A DNA stretch of 64,000 nucleotides, taken from positions 124,001-188,000 of the forward strand of contig NZ_JABSNU010000007.1 in assembly GCF_013266735.1 (NCBI RefSeq), read 5' to 3'. A model generated the notes under the pieces. The model was not told where the DNA came from, made no database searches, and worked only from the letters and a program-made list of their open reading frames with translations. This document shows positions 9,754 to 18,517 of this stretch, one piece after another. Numbering within the stretch: position 1 is the first letter of the stretch; every line of letters starts with the position of its first letter. A program made the position numbers and the translations under genes. Source of the DNA: Pedobacter foliorum (GTDB lineage Bacteria; Bacteroidota; Bacteroidia; Sphingobacteriales; Sphingobacteriaceae).

Positions 9754-10206
9754 ATGAAAAGAAACCGTTCCATACCTTTAAAAGCAGTGTTTTTACTGGT
9801 CGTGTTTTTATTAAACACAGTGGTCGGTTTTGCATGTACTGTTGGTTTGGAAGAGAATCATGATCATCATCTTCACAATGCTTCGGTAGCAAACCCGCAC
9901 AAGCACAACCATGAGGAGGCCGAACATCATCATGATGGTTTGGCAGCCGATCACCATTCTGCGAAAAAAGATAAAGAAAACTGTTGTAAAGACGAGGTCG
10001 CTAAGTTATTAAAGGAAGATAAGTTAGCTGCTGCTAAAAGTGCTGTAAATCTACAACCAATGGTTTTTATTACAGTTCCTGTATCTTTTTATCAGTTTGA
10101 TACCTTGGCGTTATTGAGATCTGCGCCAAGCATCAGGTATTTTGTACGAAGCTATCATCCGCCCATTGGGGATATACGGATCAGCATTCAAAGTTTTCAG
10201 ATTTGA
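9754..10206 (+). CDS. histidine-rich HYC_CC_PP-type metal-related protein
   Basis: Small exported protein (150 residues) and first gene of the copper operon. The signal peptide leads to Cys28 (VVGFACTV). Residues 35-70 are packed with histidines (DHHLHN, HKHNHEE, EHHHD), followed by an NCCKDEV pair of cysteines and a C-terminal SYHPPIGDIRISIQ segment. This layout fits what I know as HYC_CC_PP proteins, usually found in metal-resistance clusters of Bacteroidota. Binding or buffering of Cu in the periplasm is likely but inferred. Its -7 box is only 6 nt from the ATG. Confidence 0.75.
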   Translation: MKRNRSIPLKAVFLLVVFLLNTVVGFACTVGLEENHDHHLHNASVANPHKHNHEEAEHHHDGLAADHHSAKKDKENCCKDEVAKLLKEDKLAAAKSAVNLQPMVFITVPVSFYQFDTLALLRSAPSIRYFVRSYHPPIGDIRISIQSFQI

Positions 10207-10287
10207 TTTAATGTGTTCATAATTTTTTGCGTGAGGGTTTTACCTCTATGCCTATATCTTATATTAAAACATTAAAATCAAATCATC

Positions 10288-10767
10288 ATGAAAAAGATAT
10301 TTCTTTTAGTTGCGTTCTTCGCAACTGCATTTGTGCAGTACAGCTTTGCACAAAACCAATCTAACGATGCCCAGTCTGGCGATCTGTTAGGTCTTTACTA
10401 CAACATTAAGGATGCACTGGTTACCGGCAATTCCACTACGGCAACAGCTAAAGCAACGGAATTTGTAAAAATCATTACCGCTGAAGATGCTAAAAAACTT
10501 CCCGAAGCCAGCAGGTTAGCGCTGTCTAAAGATGCAGATGCTATTGCCCAAACAAAAGACATCAAGAAGCAAAGAGAACACTTTGCGAAATTCTCTGATG
10601 ACCTATATGAATTGGCTAAAACCAGTAAATTAGGTGCTGAGCCAATCTATAAAGCCTATTGCCCAATGAAAAAAGCAAGCTGGCTCAGTAAGGAATCCAC
10701 CATCAAAAACCCTTATTATGGAAGTGCCATGCTCACCTGCGGGAAAGTTATGGAAACATTAAAATAA
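10288..10767 (+). CDS. DUF3347-domain exported protein (copper locus, copy 1)
   Basis: Exported 159-residue protein with a signal peptide ending FAQ at 22. The body is an alpha-helical DUF3347 domain: LLGLYYNIKDALVTGNS, then KKQREHFAKFSDDLYELAK, then the C-terminal signature with Cys125 (YCPMKKASWLS) and Cys151 (NPYYGSAMLTCG). The domain is common next to copper-efflux and multicopper-oxidase genes in Bacteroidota, and the paired Cys-Met motifs could bind Cu(I); direct function is not established here. It lies 81 bp after the His-rich protein gene and 48 bp before its own paralogue. Confidence 0.88.
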   Translation: MKKIFLLVAFFATAFVQYSFAQNQSNDAQSGDLLGLYYNIKDALVTGNSTTATAKATEFVKIITAEDAKKLPEASRLALSKDADAIAQTKDIKKQREHFAKFSDDLYELAKTSKLGAEPIYKAYCPMKKASWLSKESTIKNPYYGSAMLTCGKVMETLK

Positions 10768-10815
10768 GCTTTAAATCCTATTCAACTTACACTTTACCCA
10801 TTTAATCAAAAGATA

Positions 10816-11388
10816 ATGAAAACATTAATATATAGCCTGCTATCTTCAGTTTTGTTCTTTACCGCGTGTAACAGTACCTCAAAAAAGCAGGAGCGTACCA
10901 GTGATACTTCCAATTTAGCTAAAACGGATATCAAAGCAGTAGAAGCAGCAACTGGTACTCCAATAAGTGCAATCCTATCCGCTTATTTTGAACTTAAGGA
11001 TGCATTAACCAAAGATAACGACAAAGATGCGGCTTCATCAGGCAAGGCATTGGAGCGTGCATTTGCAAATGTTAATCAGGCTTCCTTGGCAACCGATAAG
11101 GCTAAGATTTTTGAGGACATTGCAAATGATGCAAAGGAACATGCAGAACACATTGGCGCAAATGCAGGTAATATCAAACACCAGCGTGAACATTTTGAAA
11201 CATTAAGCGAGGACATTTACGATTTGGTAAAAGCATTTGGTGCAGGACAAACGCTTTATGTTGACCATTGTCCAATGTATAACAATAACAAAGGAGCCAA
11301 TTGGGTCAGCCAGCGAAAAGAGATCAGCAATCCATATCTGGGACAATCTATGGCTACCTGTGGTACTGTTAAAGAAGAACTAAATTAA
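10816..11388 (+). CDS. DUF3347-domain lipoprotein (copper locus, copy 2)
   Basis: A 190-residue lipoprotein (lipobox Cys18 in FFTACNS) with the same DUF3347 fold as the gene before it: AILSAYFELKDALTKDND, KHQREHFETLSEDIYDLVK, then Cys152 (HCPMYNNNKGANWVS) and Cys182 (NPYLGQSMATCG). It is a diverged tandem duplicate in which the first copy is soluble and exported and this one is membrane-anchored. The next gene starts 6 bp after the stop, so the two are cotranscribed. A copper-chaperone-like role is an inference from the neighbours and the Cys-Met motif. Confidence 0.88.
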   Translation: MKTLIYSLLSSVLFFTACNSTSKKQERTSDTSNLAKTDIKAVEAATGTPISAILSAYFELKDALTKDNDKDAASSGKALERAFANVNQASLATDKAKIFEDIANDAKEHAEHIGANAGNIKHQREHFETLSEDIYDLVKAFGAGQTLYVDHCPMYNNNKGANWVSQRKEISNPYLGQSMATCGTVKEELN

Positions 11389-11394
11389 TAAGCC

Positions 11395-11859
11395 ATGAGC
11401 CGGATAAAAGCAGGGCTTTTGGCCCTTTTGATTATTTTATTGGCTATTCAACTGATACAGCCTGCCCGCAATTATAATGGGCAGGCTGTAAATGAAGATA
11501 TCAGCAAGATTTCCAGAGTTCCTGAACAGGTGCAAGGAATACTCAAAAAATCCTGTTACGATTGCCATAGCAACCAAACGGAATATCCATGGTATACTTA
11601 CATCCAGCCTGTTGGTTTGTGGATGAACTCTCATATCAGAGAAGGGGAGGAGGAATTGAACTTTAGTGAGTTTGCAGCGTACTCCAAAAGAAGGCAGCTC
11701 AGTAAACTGAAGTCAATTGGCGAAAGTATTCAGGATGGGAAGATGCCCTTAAGTTCATATACTTTTATTCATCAAAACGCGAGACTTTCAGAAAATGAAA
11801 AGGCCCTGATTCTGGACTGGGTTAAAAATACCAGGGACAGTTTATCTCTAAATCATTAG
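11395..11859 (+). CDS. haem-binding domain protein (single c-type haem)
   Basis: A 154-residue membrane-anchored protein with one N-terminal hydrophobic segment (about 5-21) and a periplasmic domain carrying one c-type haem site (CYDCH, 54-58). The following SNQTEYPWYTYIQPVGLWMNSHI stretch and the DGKMPLSSYTFIH motif are typical of the haem_bd family. A methionine in the latter motif could be the distal haem ligand. It lies 6 bp after the DUF3347 lipoprotein gene and 3 bp before the multicopper-oxidase gene, so it may pass electrons in copper redox chemistry; this is inferred. Confidence 0.87.
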   Translation: MSRIKAGLLALLIILLAIQLIQPARNYNGQAVNEDISKISRVPEQVQGILKKSCYDCHSNQTEYPWYTYIQPVGLWMNSHIREGEEELNFSEFAAYSKRRQLSKLKSIGESIQDGKMPLSSYTFIHQNARLSENEKALILDWVKNTRDSLSLNH

Positions 11860-11862
11860 TTT

Positions 11863-14367
11863 ATGAAAACGATATTAACATTGGTGTTTGTGTTTTGCTT
11901 CGGTCAGTTGGTATTTGCCCAACATCAAGGACATACACCGTCAGATCAAAAGAAAGAACCCATTACTTATACCTGCCCTATGCATCCCGAAATTCATACC
12001 GACAAGCCGGGTAATTGCCCTAAATGCGGGATGAAACTCGTGCCCGAAAAAGCTAAGTTGAGTACAACCAAGCCTGACCACCTGGAAATGCCTATGAAGG
12101 ATACTTCCAAAAAAAATGATGGAAAGGAAGATATGGACGGTATGGATATGGGTGGGAATAGTGTGTCACCACGTACGGTTCGTTATGATCTTTATATTGC
12201 TGATACGATTGTAACCTATGGGAGAAAACCAACAAGAGCAATTGCTGTAAATGGACAGATTCCAATGCCCACACTCACCTTTACTGAAGGTGATACTGCA
12301 GAAATACATGTACACAATAATCTGAATGAACCTACGGCACTGCATTGGCATGGCGTATTTTTACCCAATCAATATGATGGGGTACCTTATCTTACGCAAA
12401 TGCCCATCGCGCCCCATACCACATACGTTTACAAGTTTCCAATCACCCAGAGTGGTACCCATTTTTATCACAGCCATTTTATGTTGCAGGAACAGATTGG
12501 TATGAATGGTATGTTCATCATGAAGAAAAGAAACGAATGGGATATACCTACAATCCCAATTACGCTAACGGAGTGGGCAGACATGAAGCCAGAAGAGATT
12601 CAACGTAGCCTGAAGAGTGCTAACGACTGGTTTGCTATTAAAAAGGGAACCACCCAAAGTTACGCTGAGGCGATCAGAACAGGGCATTTTAAAACAAAAC
12701 TTACCAACGAATGGAAGCGTATGAATGCTATGGATGTAAGTGACGTATATTATGATAATTTTTTGATCAATAACAAAAACCAAATTGAACACTCAGAATT
12801 TAAAGCAGGCGATAAAGTAAGGTTGCGTGTAGCCAATGGTGGGGCCTCGGACTATTTCTGGTTGACTTATTCAGGCGGTAAAATAACCGTGGTAGCTTCC
12901 GATGGAAATGATGTAGCGCCAGTAGAGGTGGACCGGCTGATCATTGCTGTATCCGAAACCTACGATGTAGTAGTGACCATTCCTGAAAATAAGAGCTACG
13001 AATTTTTGGTAACGCCTGAAGACCGTACCGGCTTTGCTTCCTTATGGCTGGGCAAAGGAGAAAAAGTACCAGCTCAGAAACTTCCTAAACTTAAATACTT
13101 TGCCGGAATGAAAATGATGAACGATATGATGGATATGAGTGGAAACATGGTCGAGATGGAAGGCATGAAAATGCAAAATCAAGTTATGGATATGAATACT
13201 GTAATGTACCCGGAAATAACTGGTGAGGAGCGCCCGAAAGTAGAAAGTAAAAAAACAGCCATGTCAGGTATGCAAATGTCAAATGATAAAAGCATGGCAG
13301 GAATGGACATGGGTACTGACAAGCCGGATATTGTTACCTTAAATTACGGAATGCTCCGTAGCCTCAAAAAAACAACTTTGCCCAATGGACCTTTGAAAGA
13401 GTTGAAGTTTGATCTTACCGGGAACATGAACCGCTATGTATGGACGTTGGATGATAAAACCATTTCCGAAAGTGATAAAATATTGATTAAAAAGGGTGAG
13501 AATGTACGCGTCATTTTATTTAACAACAGTATGATGCGACATCCGATGCACCTGCATGGCCACGATTTTAGAATATTGAATGAGCAAGCTGAGTATGCCC
13601 CGTTAAAAAATGTACTGGACATTATGCCAATGGAAAGAGATACGATAGAATTTGCTGCAAATACAAGTGGTGATTGGTTTTTTCATTGCCACATCCTGTA
13701 CCACATGATGAGTGGTATGGGTAGGGTATTCAGCTATGAAAACTCCCCTCCAAACCCTCAATTACCGAATCCTGAGCATGCTTTTAAAATGCTTAAAATG
13801 GATGATAAGATGATCCATTCTATGGCCAGAATAGGTATTGAAACCAATGGTAGCGATGGAGAAATCATGCTGGCCAATACCCGCTATCGCTTCACAACTG
13901 AATGGAGAGTGGGATTTGATAAAGAGATGGGGTATGAAAGTGAAAGTCATTTTGGAAGATATCTAGGACGAAATCAATGGCTGTTCCCTTATGTTGGCTG
14001 GGACTTTCGGAAAAGAACGGTCGATCCCATGGATAAGAATATCTTTGGACAATCCCTATCTCCTGGAAACAATCTTTTTGGGCAAGGCAATACTAAAAAT
14101 TTCAGGCAGGTGTTTCATTTAGGACTACAGTATACTTTACCCATGCTTGTCGTTGCCGATGCTTCGGTTGATCATAAAGGGAATGTCAGATTTCAATTGA
14201 TGAGAGAAGATGTTCCGATTTCCAAGAGATTGCGTTTTCAATTTATGGTCAATACCGACAAGGAGTATACGGCCGGATTCAGGTACATTGTTACTAAATA
14301 TTTTGGTCTGTCTACTCACTATGATAGTGACATGGGCTATGGTGCCGGATTAACCTTAAATTACTAA
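11863..14367 (+). CDS. multicopper oxidase with heavy-metal domain and CopB-like barrel
   Basis: An 834-residue exported protein that joins three modules. After a Sec signal peptide (1-20) comes a heavy-metal-binding domain (YTCPMHPE, Cys38, then CPKC 52-55). Next is a CopA-like multicopper oxidase with all copper ligands: HWH 161-163, HSH 203-205, the HPMHLHGH box from 560 and HCH 608-610, with His614 and Met619 completing the type 1 site. Met-rich stretches (for example MDGMDMGG near 91) fit Cu(I) oxidation. The last 190 residues resemble the CopB outer-membrane barrel (FTTEWRVGFDKEMGY, then GLTLNY at the end). It would oxidise Cu(I) in the periplasm or at the outer membrane and is the last gene of the operon. 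Confidence 0.93.
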   Translation: MKTILTLVFVFCFGQLVFAQHQGHTPSDQKKEPITYTCPMHPEIHTDKPGNCPKCGMKLVPEKAKLSTTKPDHLEMPMKDTSKKNDGKEDMDGMDMGGNSVSPRTVRYDLYIADTIVTYGRKPTRAIAVNGQIPMPTLTFTEGDTAEIHVHNNLNEPTALHWHGVFLPNQYDGVPYLTQMPIAPHTTYVYKFPITQSGTHFYHSHFMLQEQIGMNGMFIMKKRNEWDIPTIPITLTEWADMKPEEIQRSLKSANDWFAIKKGTTQSYAEAIRTGHFKTKLTNEWKRMNAMDVSDVYYDNFLINNKNQIEHSEFKAGDKVRLRVANGGASDYFWLTYSGGKITVVASDGNDVAPVEVDRLIIAVSETYDVVVTIPENKSYEFLVTPEDRTGFASLWLGKGEKVPAQKLPKLKYFAGMKMMNDMMDMSGNMVEMEGMKMQNQVMDMNTVMYPEITGEERPKVESKKTAMSGMQMSNDKSMAGMDMGTDKPDIVTLNYGMLRSLKKTTLPNGPLKELKFDLTGNMNRYVWTLDDKTISESDKILIKKGENVRVILFNNSMMRHPMHLHGHDFRILNEQAEYAPLKNVLDIMPMERDTIEFAANTSGDWFFHCHILYHMMSGMGRVFSYENSPPNPQLPNPEHAFKMLKMDDKMIHSMARIGIETNGSDGEIMLANTRYRFTTEWRVGFDKEMGYESESHFGRYLGRNQWLFPYVGWDFRKRTVDPMDKNIFGQSLSPGNNLFGQGNTKNFRQVFHLGLQYTLPMLVVADASVDHKGNVRFQLMREDVPISKRLRFQFMVNTDKEYTAGFRYIVTKYFGLSTHYDSDMGYGAGLTLNY

Positions 14368-14485
14368 CCAATCACTCACTGTTCCGAAATCCGCCGACAA
14401 AAGCTAACCCAATTTCAAATAAATCAATGTTTGAGTAGCACATAATTTCTTCTAATTCTTCAAGACGCGTAGATGAATAAAACTA

Positions 14486-15853
14486 TTACTCAATTGCCCC
14501 AAGTTCTTTAATGATCGGTGTACCTGCTGAGTTCTGCAAAATGAGTTTAATTTTAGAAAGTCTGGAAGGCCTGGTCAACATTTCGATTCTTTTATGCCCA
14601 ACCGAACTACCGCCACCAATTGTTTTCCAGTTTTGTCCGTTAAACCCTTCTAAACGATACTCCCGGATTCTTTCCCCTTTTGCGATGTCTTCTTTAATCA
14701 GCACTCCTTTCACCAATTGCATCTTGCCCAGATCCAGTAAAATCTCCTTGCCGCTTCCAGAGGTTGTTGCAATTGGGTGATATTTCACTTTTACTGCATC
14801 ACCAAAATCCTTCAGCAACGCTATATCTTTCTTTGGAACCAGTCCGCTGCTATCCACTACAATTCCAATTAGCATATTGGAATTACGACCTACACTGGTG
14901 ATGTAATTATCCAGGAACTTTTCTTTACTAATCATGTCCTGATTCTCATCAACCCAGAACCAGCCACCCTGGAAACCACCAGTTCTCAATGGAAAATCAG
15001 TTTCACCGGGGCACCAGATTTTACCTCCCGGAACGCCGGAAAAATCATTCTCCTTAAATCCTTTAGTGGCATCAATACCATTGGTCGTACTCCAATTGGG
15101 ATATGGCGCTAATCCATCTTCGTTTCCGATCCACCTGATCAGGCTTTTAGCGGAGGCTGGCCCCTGAAAGACAACCGCATCAGGCTGGAGTTTTTTAAGC
15201 AAAGCACCTACATCAGGCCCACCTTCATTAACTGGTATCACCCCTCCATCAAACCAAATCTCAAACAACTTCCCATAATTAGTCCATAATTCCGTTAGTT
15301 GCTGTATTACAATCTTATTATACGTTTTCTGGTCAACTGGGCCGCCCTTCTGAACTACGCCTGGATTATCGGCCCATAGATAGCCATTTGTCGATGCACT
15401 AGCATAAATGCCAGGACGCAGACCATATTTTTTACAGGACTCGACGAAATCCCTCACCAAATCTCCCTTACCATTTTTCCATGGACTATTTTTCACACTG
15501 TAGGCATGAGCAGCTGTAGGCCATAAACTAAAACCCGACCCATGCTTTGCAACCAGCACCGCGTACTTCGCGCCCCCGGCCTTAGCCGCAGCAATCCACT
15601 GATCTGTATTCACTTTCGAAGGATTAAAAACCGATGCCGGAGGATGCGAACCATAAACCCGCCAATTGTAGTCAGGCTTAAAAGTGGGCATATCAAAGTG
15701 GAAGATTGCACCAATCTCGGCATCCGACCACTCTTGATGCGCGACAGTCGGCAAAGCTAACTTGCCCTGGGCCGCAACAATAATACTACTGAAGGTAGCA
15801 AAGCCAAGCAGTGTTGCTTTCAGCAAATGTTTTATCATGGTGTTATTTTTCAT
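14486..15853 (-). CDS. GH29 alpha-L-fucosidase, exported
   Basis: Exported glycosidase of 455 residues that removes alpha-L-fucose from glycans. A signal peptide (about 1-28, ending VAAQG) precedes the GH29 barrel. Visible landmarks are AIFHFDMPTF (50-58), the AKHGSGFSLWPT region (102-113) and the nucleophile aspartate, probably Asp202, in LFEIWFDGG. The C-terminal 110 residues look like a discoidin-like beta-sandwich. A second ATG at codon 6 is also possible as start. It differs clearly from the Tat-exported GH29 at 38923, so the two are distinct subgroups. It converges on the copper operon. Confidence 0.92.
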   Translation of the reverse strand: MKNNTMIKHLLKATLLGFATFSSIIVAAQGKLALPTVAHQEWSDAEIGAIFHFDMPTFKPDYNWRVYGSHPPASVFNPSKVNTDQWIAAAKAGGAKYAVLVAKHGSGFSLWPTAAHAYSVKNSPWKNGKGDLVRDFVESCKKYGLRPGIYASASTNGYLWADNPGVVQKGGPVDQKTYNKIVIQQLTELWTNYGKLFEIWFDGGVIPVNEGGPDVGALLKKLQPDAVVFQGPASAKSLIRWIGNEDGLAPYPNWSTTNGIDATKGFKENDFSGVPGGKIWCPGETDFPLRTGGFQGGWFWVDENQDMISKEKFLDNYITSVGRNSNMLIGIVVDSSGLVPKKDIALLKDFGDAVKVKYHPIATTSGSGKEILLDLGKMQLVKGVLIKEDIAKGERIREYRLEGFNGQNWKTIGGGSSVGHKRIEMLTRPSRLSKIKLILQNSAGTPIIKELGAIE

Positions 15854-15944
15854 TTAGTTGGGCTAGTGAGTACATTAATTTAATTAAAAAACTTATTGCA
15901 GCTCCAGACTGGAAAGACGATTTAACCAGCCGGCCTTTATTCTT

Positions 15945-16323
15945 TTACATCATCCTTAAAATGCTCAATAATCCGCCTAAGACCACCACCACCAATATAA
16001 TGAGGTAAAAAACAGATGGATAAAATAGGCTGTATAAAGTCGGTTTTTCTTCAACAGTTGAGAATGCCCCGGTCTTGGCCAGTTTTCTAGTAAGAAGCCA
16101 TTGTTTGATGGGGTGACTACTAATTACAGATGAGGAGCGGTGATGGAGCATGATCTAAAATACTAATAATTTTTGTAAAAGATACAATTTTACCAGTTTT
16201 GAATTCAGGCTCCCGTACAAAACAAAATACCTGGTCACCCTCAAAGGCCCTCAGGTCATATAAAAAAGAGAAAGCGATACCCGTCAGGAAGACAAGTACC
16301 GCTTTCAAAATTAACGCTCTCAA
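15945..16323 (-). pseudogene. possible frameshifted small membrane protein
   Basis: Two overlapping minus-strand frames look like halves of one protein. The first, 16323-16120, opens with a hydrophobic segment (LILKAVLVFLTGIAFSF) and a soluble stretch ending ISILDHAPSPL. The second, 16151-15945, continues with SSHPIKQWLLTRKLAKTG and a C-terminal transmembrane segment (FYLIILVVVVLGGLLSI). They overlap by 32 nt in different frames, and the first has only a TTG start. A single-base indel near 16130-16150 would join them into about 125 residues. No family is recognised; chance frames remain possible. Confidence 0.28.
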
Positions 16324-16399
16324 TGCAATAGTAAATAAATTTAGTCGAATTACAAAATTTACTAAAAAAGGAAAGGTCAGCCAGGGTTGATGAGGAAAA

Positions 16400-16789
16400 C
16401 TACTTGCAATCCGGAACTGCTGTCAATACGTCCAATGAGGCATCCATGGCTTTTTTTACCAGTTCTTTTAAAGAATCCAGATCATTTGATTTAATTGCTT
16501 TATTTCCGAAAGTAACGGCATTGAGGGCATAGTTCTTAGCATTGCCGCAATTACAGTCAGGAGTTATTGAATATGCGGATGACTGGGTAGCTTTCTTTAC
16601 ACCAGTTTTAATCAGTTTTTTCGCGTCATCTAAAGAAGTTGCTTTGTAAGCTTTTTTAAAATCCTTAAAAGCCATTTCGGCATAGGTTACGGCCATTCCA
16701 CATTTGCCCTGGGCTGGATTTCTATCGCCGAAAAATGTTAACAAAAATGGGGCAGTACAGATCACAAGAAATATAGATAGAGACTTCAT
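16400..16789 (-). CDS. small exported protein with an internal duplication
   Basis: A 129-residue exported protein of unknown function. After a hydrophobic signal region (1-20) the mature part consists of two similar helical repeats bounded by cysteines: Cys30 to Cys79 and Cys81 to Cys128. Both open CG.A, both carry an alanine-lysine-rich first helix and a SLDDAKKLIKTGVKKA / DLDSLKELVKKAMDA second helix, and both close with PDC. The cysteines probably form disulfides in the periplasm. A -7-like TATATTTA lies upstream at 16822-16815. I do not recognise the family. Confidence 0.72.
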   Translation of the reverse strand: MKSLSIFLVICTAPFLLTFFGDRNPAQGKCGMAVTYAEMAFKDFKKAYKATSLDDAKKLIKTGVKKATQSSAYSITPDCNCGNAKNYALNAVTFGNKAIKSNDLDSLKELVKKAMDASLDVLTAVPDCK

Positions 16790-16814
16790 AGCGGGATAGT
16801 ATTAAAAATTCACC

Positions 16815-16822
16815 TAAATATA
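16815..16822 (-). promoter_or_regulatory. candidate -7 box for the duplicated-repeat exported protein
   Basis: On the minus strand the bases read TATATTTA, one change from the Bacteroidota -7 consensus TAnnTTTG, with 25 nt to the ATG at 16789. No -33 box is evident. Confidence 0.4.
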
Positions 16823-16940
16823 TGAAATTCCCGTATCGCTTCATGCTGAAATTTCAGCAACTATTGAGGGGTAATTTGAATAGCTCATTATTAATTTTAT
16901 ATTAGATTTTTCGTGACTTAAAATTATTGACCTTTAAAAT

Positions 16941-17714
16941 ATGTGGAAACCCTTCTTTAACTATACCTGTTTGCTTTTGCTGTTTGTTTTGACTTCTTTT
17001 TCAGGGAAAAAAGAGCAAAAAATAAATATTGTTTTTATTGGTGACAGCATCACAGAGGGCAGTGCTTTAGCTGATCCAAAAATCGAAGCTGCACCAATCT
17101 ATGTGGCAGAACTATTGAGACATCGTAAAAATATCAGCTCAGTGAACATTAACAATAGCGGGTTTAGTGGACACACCACTGTCGATTTCTTGCCGAAGAA
17201 TAACATTGATTTCCCAAAAGTAGTGCAGGCAGCTGATGCCTTTGCACAAGATAAAACAGCTGTGTTATTGTTCTCTATTATGTTGGGTACAAATGATAGT
17301 GCCATGTTCGGACCAAACGGTGCACCTGTGCAGGCAGTTCAGTACAAGGATAATTTGAGTGTTTTAATCAATACCTTGATCGACAAATATCCGGAGGCCA
17401 GATTTGTCATACAATATCCGCTTTGGTACAGTCCAAATACACACAATAATGCAGGATACATGCAGGAAGGGCTCGATCGCTTAAGCAGTTACGCTTCACA
17501 AATAGAAACCTTATATGCAGCGTATAAAGTTAGCCATCCAAATAAAGTTTATCTAGGCAGTAAAGGTGTTTTCAGTTTTTTTCAGAAGAATCATAAAAAA
17601 ATGTTTAAAGCTGAAAATGGCAAGCACGGAGTTTTTTATTTGCATCCCAATGCTGAAGGCTCTAAAGCTTTAGCTGAATTTTGGGTAAAAGGAATTCAAA
17701 AAGCAATTATATGA
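16941..17714 (+). CDS. SGNH/GDSL-family esterase, exported
   Basis: Exported hydrolase of 257 residues, likely an esterase acting on acetylated or acylated carbohydrates. An N-terminal signal or anchor (to about 22) precedes the SGNH core: nucleophile Ser36 in FIGDSITEG, the block II glycine in NNSGFSGHT, Asn118 in GTND, and His235 in YLHPNAEG. The aspartate normally three residues before the histidine is a phenylalanine here (Phe232), so the triad may be incomplete or differently supplied. It lies among fucosidase and GH43 genes, which fits glycan deacetylation. Confidence 0.88.
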   Translation: MWKPFFNYTCLLLLFVLTSFSGKKEQKINIVFIGDSITEGSALADPKIEAAPIYVAELLRHRKNISSVNINNSGFSGHTTVDFLPKNNIDFPKVVQAADAFAQDKTAVLLFSIMLGTNDSAMFGPNGAPVQAVQYKDNLSVLINTLIDKYPEARFVIQYPLWYSPNTHNNAGYMQEGLDRLSSYASQIETLYAAYKVSHPNKVYLGSKGVFSFFQKNHKKMFKAENGKHGVFYLHPNAEGSKALAEFWVKGIQKAII

Positions 17715-17811
17715 TTTTTGGCCATTGGGGAATGGTTTCTTCAACTAGATCCTCCATCTGTACTTTCCCCGGTATTTACCTGGATCTTGTATTGCAGTAT
17801 GAAAATAACAC

Positions 17812-18165
17812 CTAGTGATTCCGCCAAATGCTCCATGCCCACCAGATCAAAACAAATTGTAATGGCAGCCTGATGTAAGCGAGTAACTTGGAACCGATTG
17901 CCGGGTTTTCTTTGAAAACATCAAGGGTATGAAGGGGTAGGAAAATGATCATAAGCAGGAGTAATCCAAGGGCTCCATAATGCCTGAAGACAGGGATGAG
18001 CAGGCAGGCACCTAAAGCAACTTCAACAGCACCTGTAATATAATTTACCGGGAGTAAAGGCAGCCAGCCTGGAATGAATGCTTTATAGAAATGGGGTTTC
18101 ACAAAGTGGTTTATTCCGGCAACAATCATTAGAACTCCATACAGCCAGGTGAGATAGGTTTTCAT
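17812..18165 (-). CDS. DoxX-like four-helix membrane protein
   Basis: Integral membrane protein of 117 residues with four predicted transmembrane helices (about 5-20, 40-60, 64-80 and 95-112). The pattern GVLMIVAGINHFVKPHFY, followed by ITGAVEVALGACLLIP, is typical of DoxX-like proteins. The family's role is poorly defined (redox or quinone-related functions have been proposed). It stands alone, divergent from the GH43 gene and convergent with the esterase gene. Confidence 0.85.
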   Translation of the reverse strand: MKTYLTWLYGVLMIVAGINHFVKPHFYKAFIPGWLPLLPVNYITGAVEVALGACLLIPVFRHYGALGLLLLMIIFLPLHTLDVFKENPAIGSKLLAYIRLPLQFVLIWWAWSIWRNH

Positions 18166-18517
18166 TTTAGTTGTGTTTATTTAGCAAACAAGTGCTCATG
18201 ATTTAAGTTTTTTCTTTCTTTTACTACTCGGTAGATTGATGGGTATTTACGCTCAGCAGAGCGATTCGGTTTTTTATAAAATGAGATAAGGTTTACCAGT
18301 CGACAATCTTGTTTAAGCAAAAAAAGTATCAGTATTTGTGTAAAAAGTGGTGGTTTTCTCTACTTCAAATTTAGAAGTTTGTTTTCCAGATGACTTTTGT
18401 TTTATAGAAAATTTTGTTTGCAGGATTTGATTAGAAACTACAGTCTTTAATCGTAAACAAGTCATGCTCCGTATAATTTAAGAAACAAAACGATAAAATA
18501 CCTGCAATTAAACATAA
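18166..18517. other. intergenic region between DoxX and GH43 genes
   Basis: A 352-bp gap between divergent genes, AT-rich and without a convincing reading frame. It must hold both promoters, but I could not identify a TAnnTTTG box or an operator with confidence. Confidence 0.5.

Noticed and set aside
12092..12351. Antisense frames inside the multicopper oxidase gene
   Set aside because: They are shadows of a well-supported coding region, with no start context and no recognisable domain.
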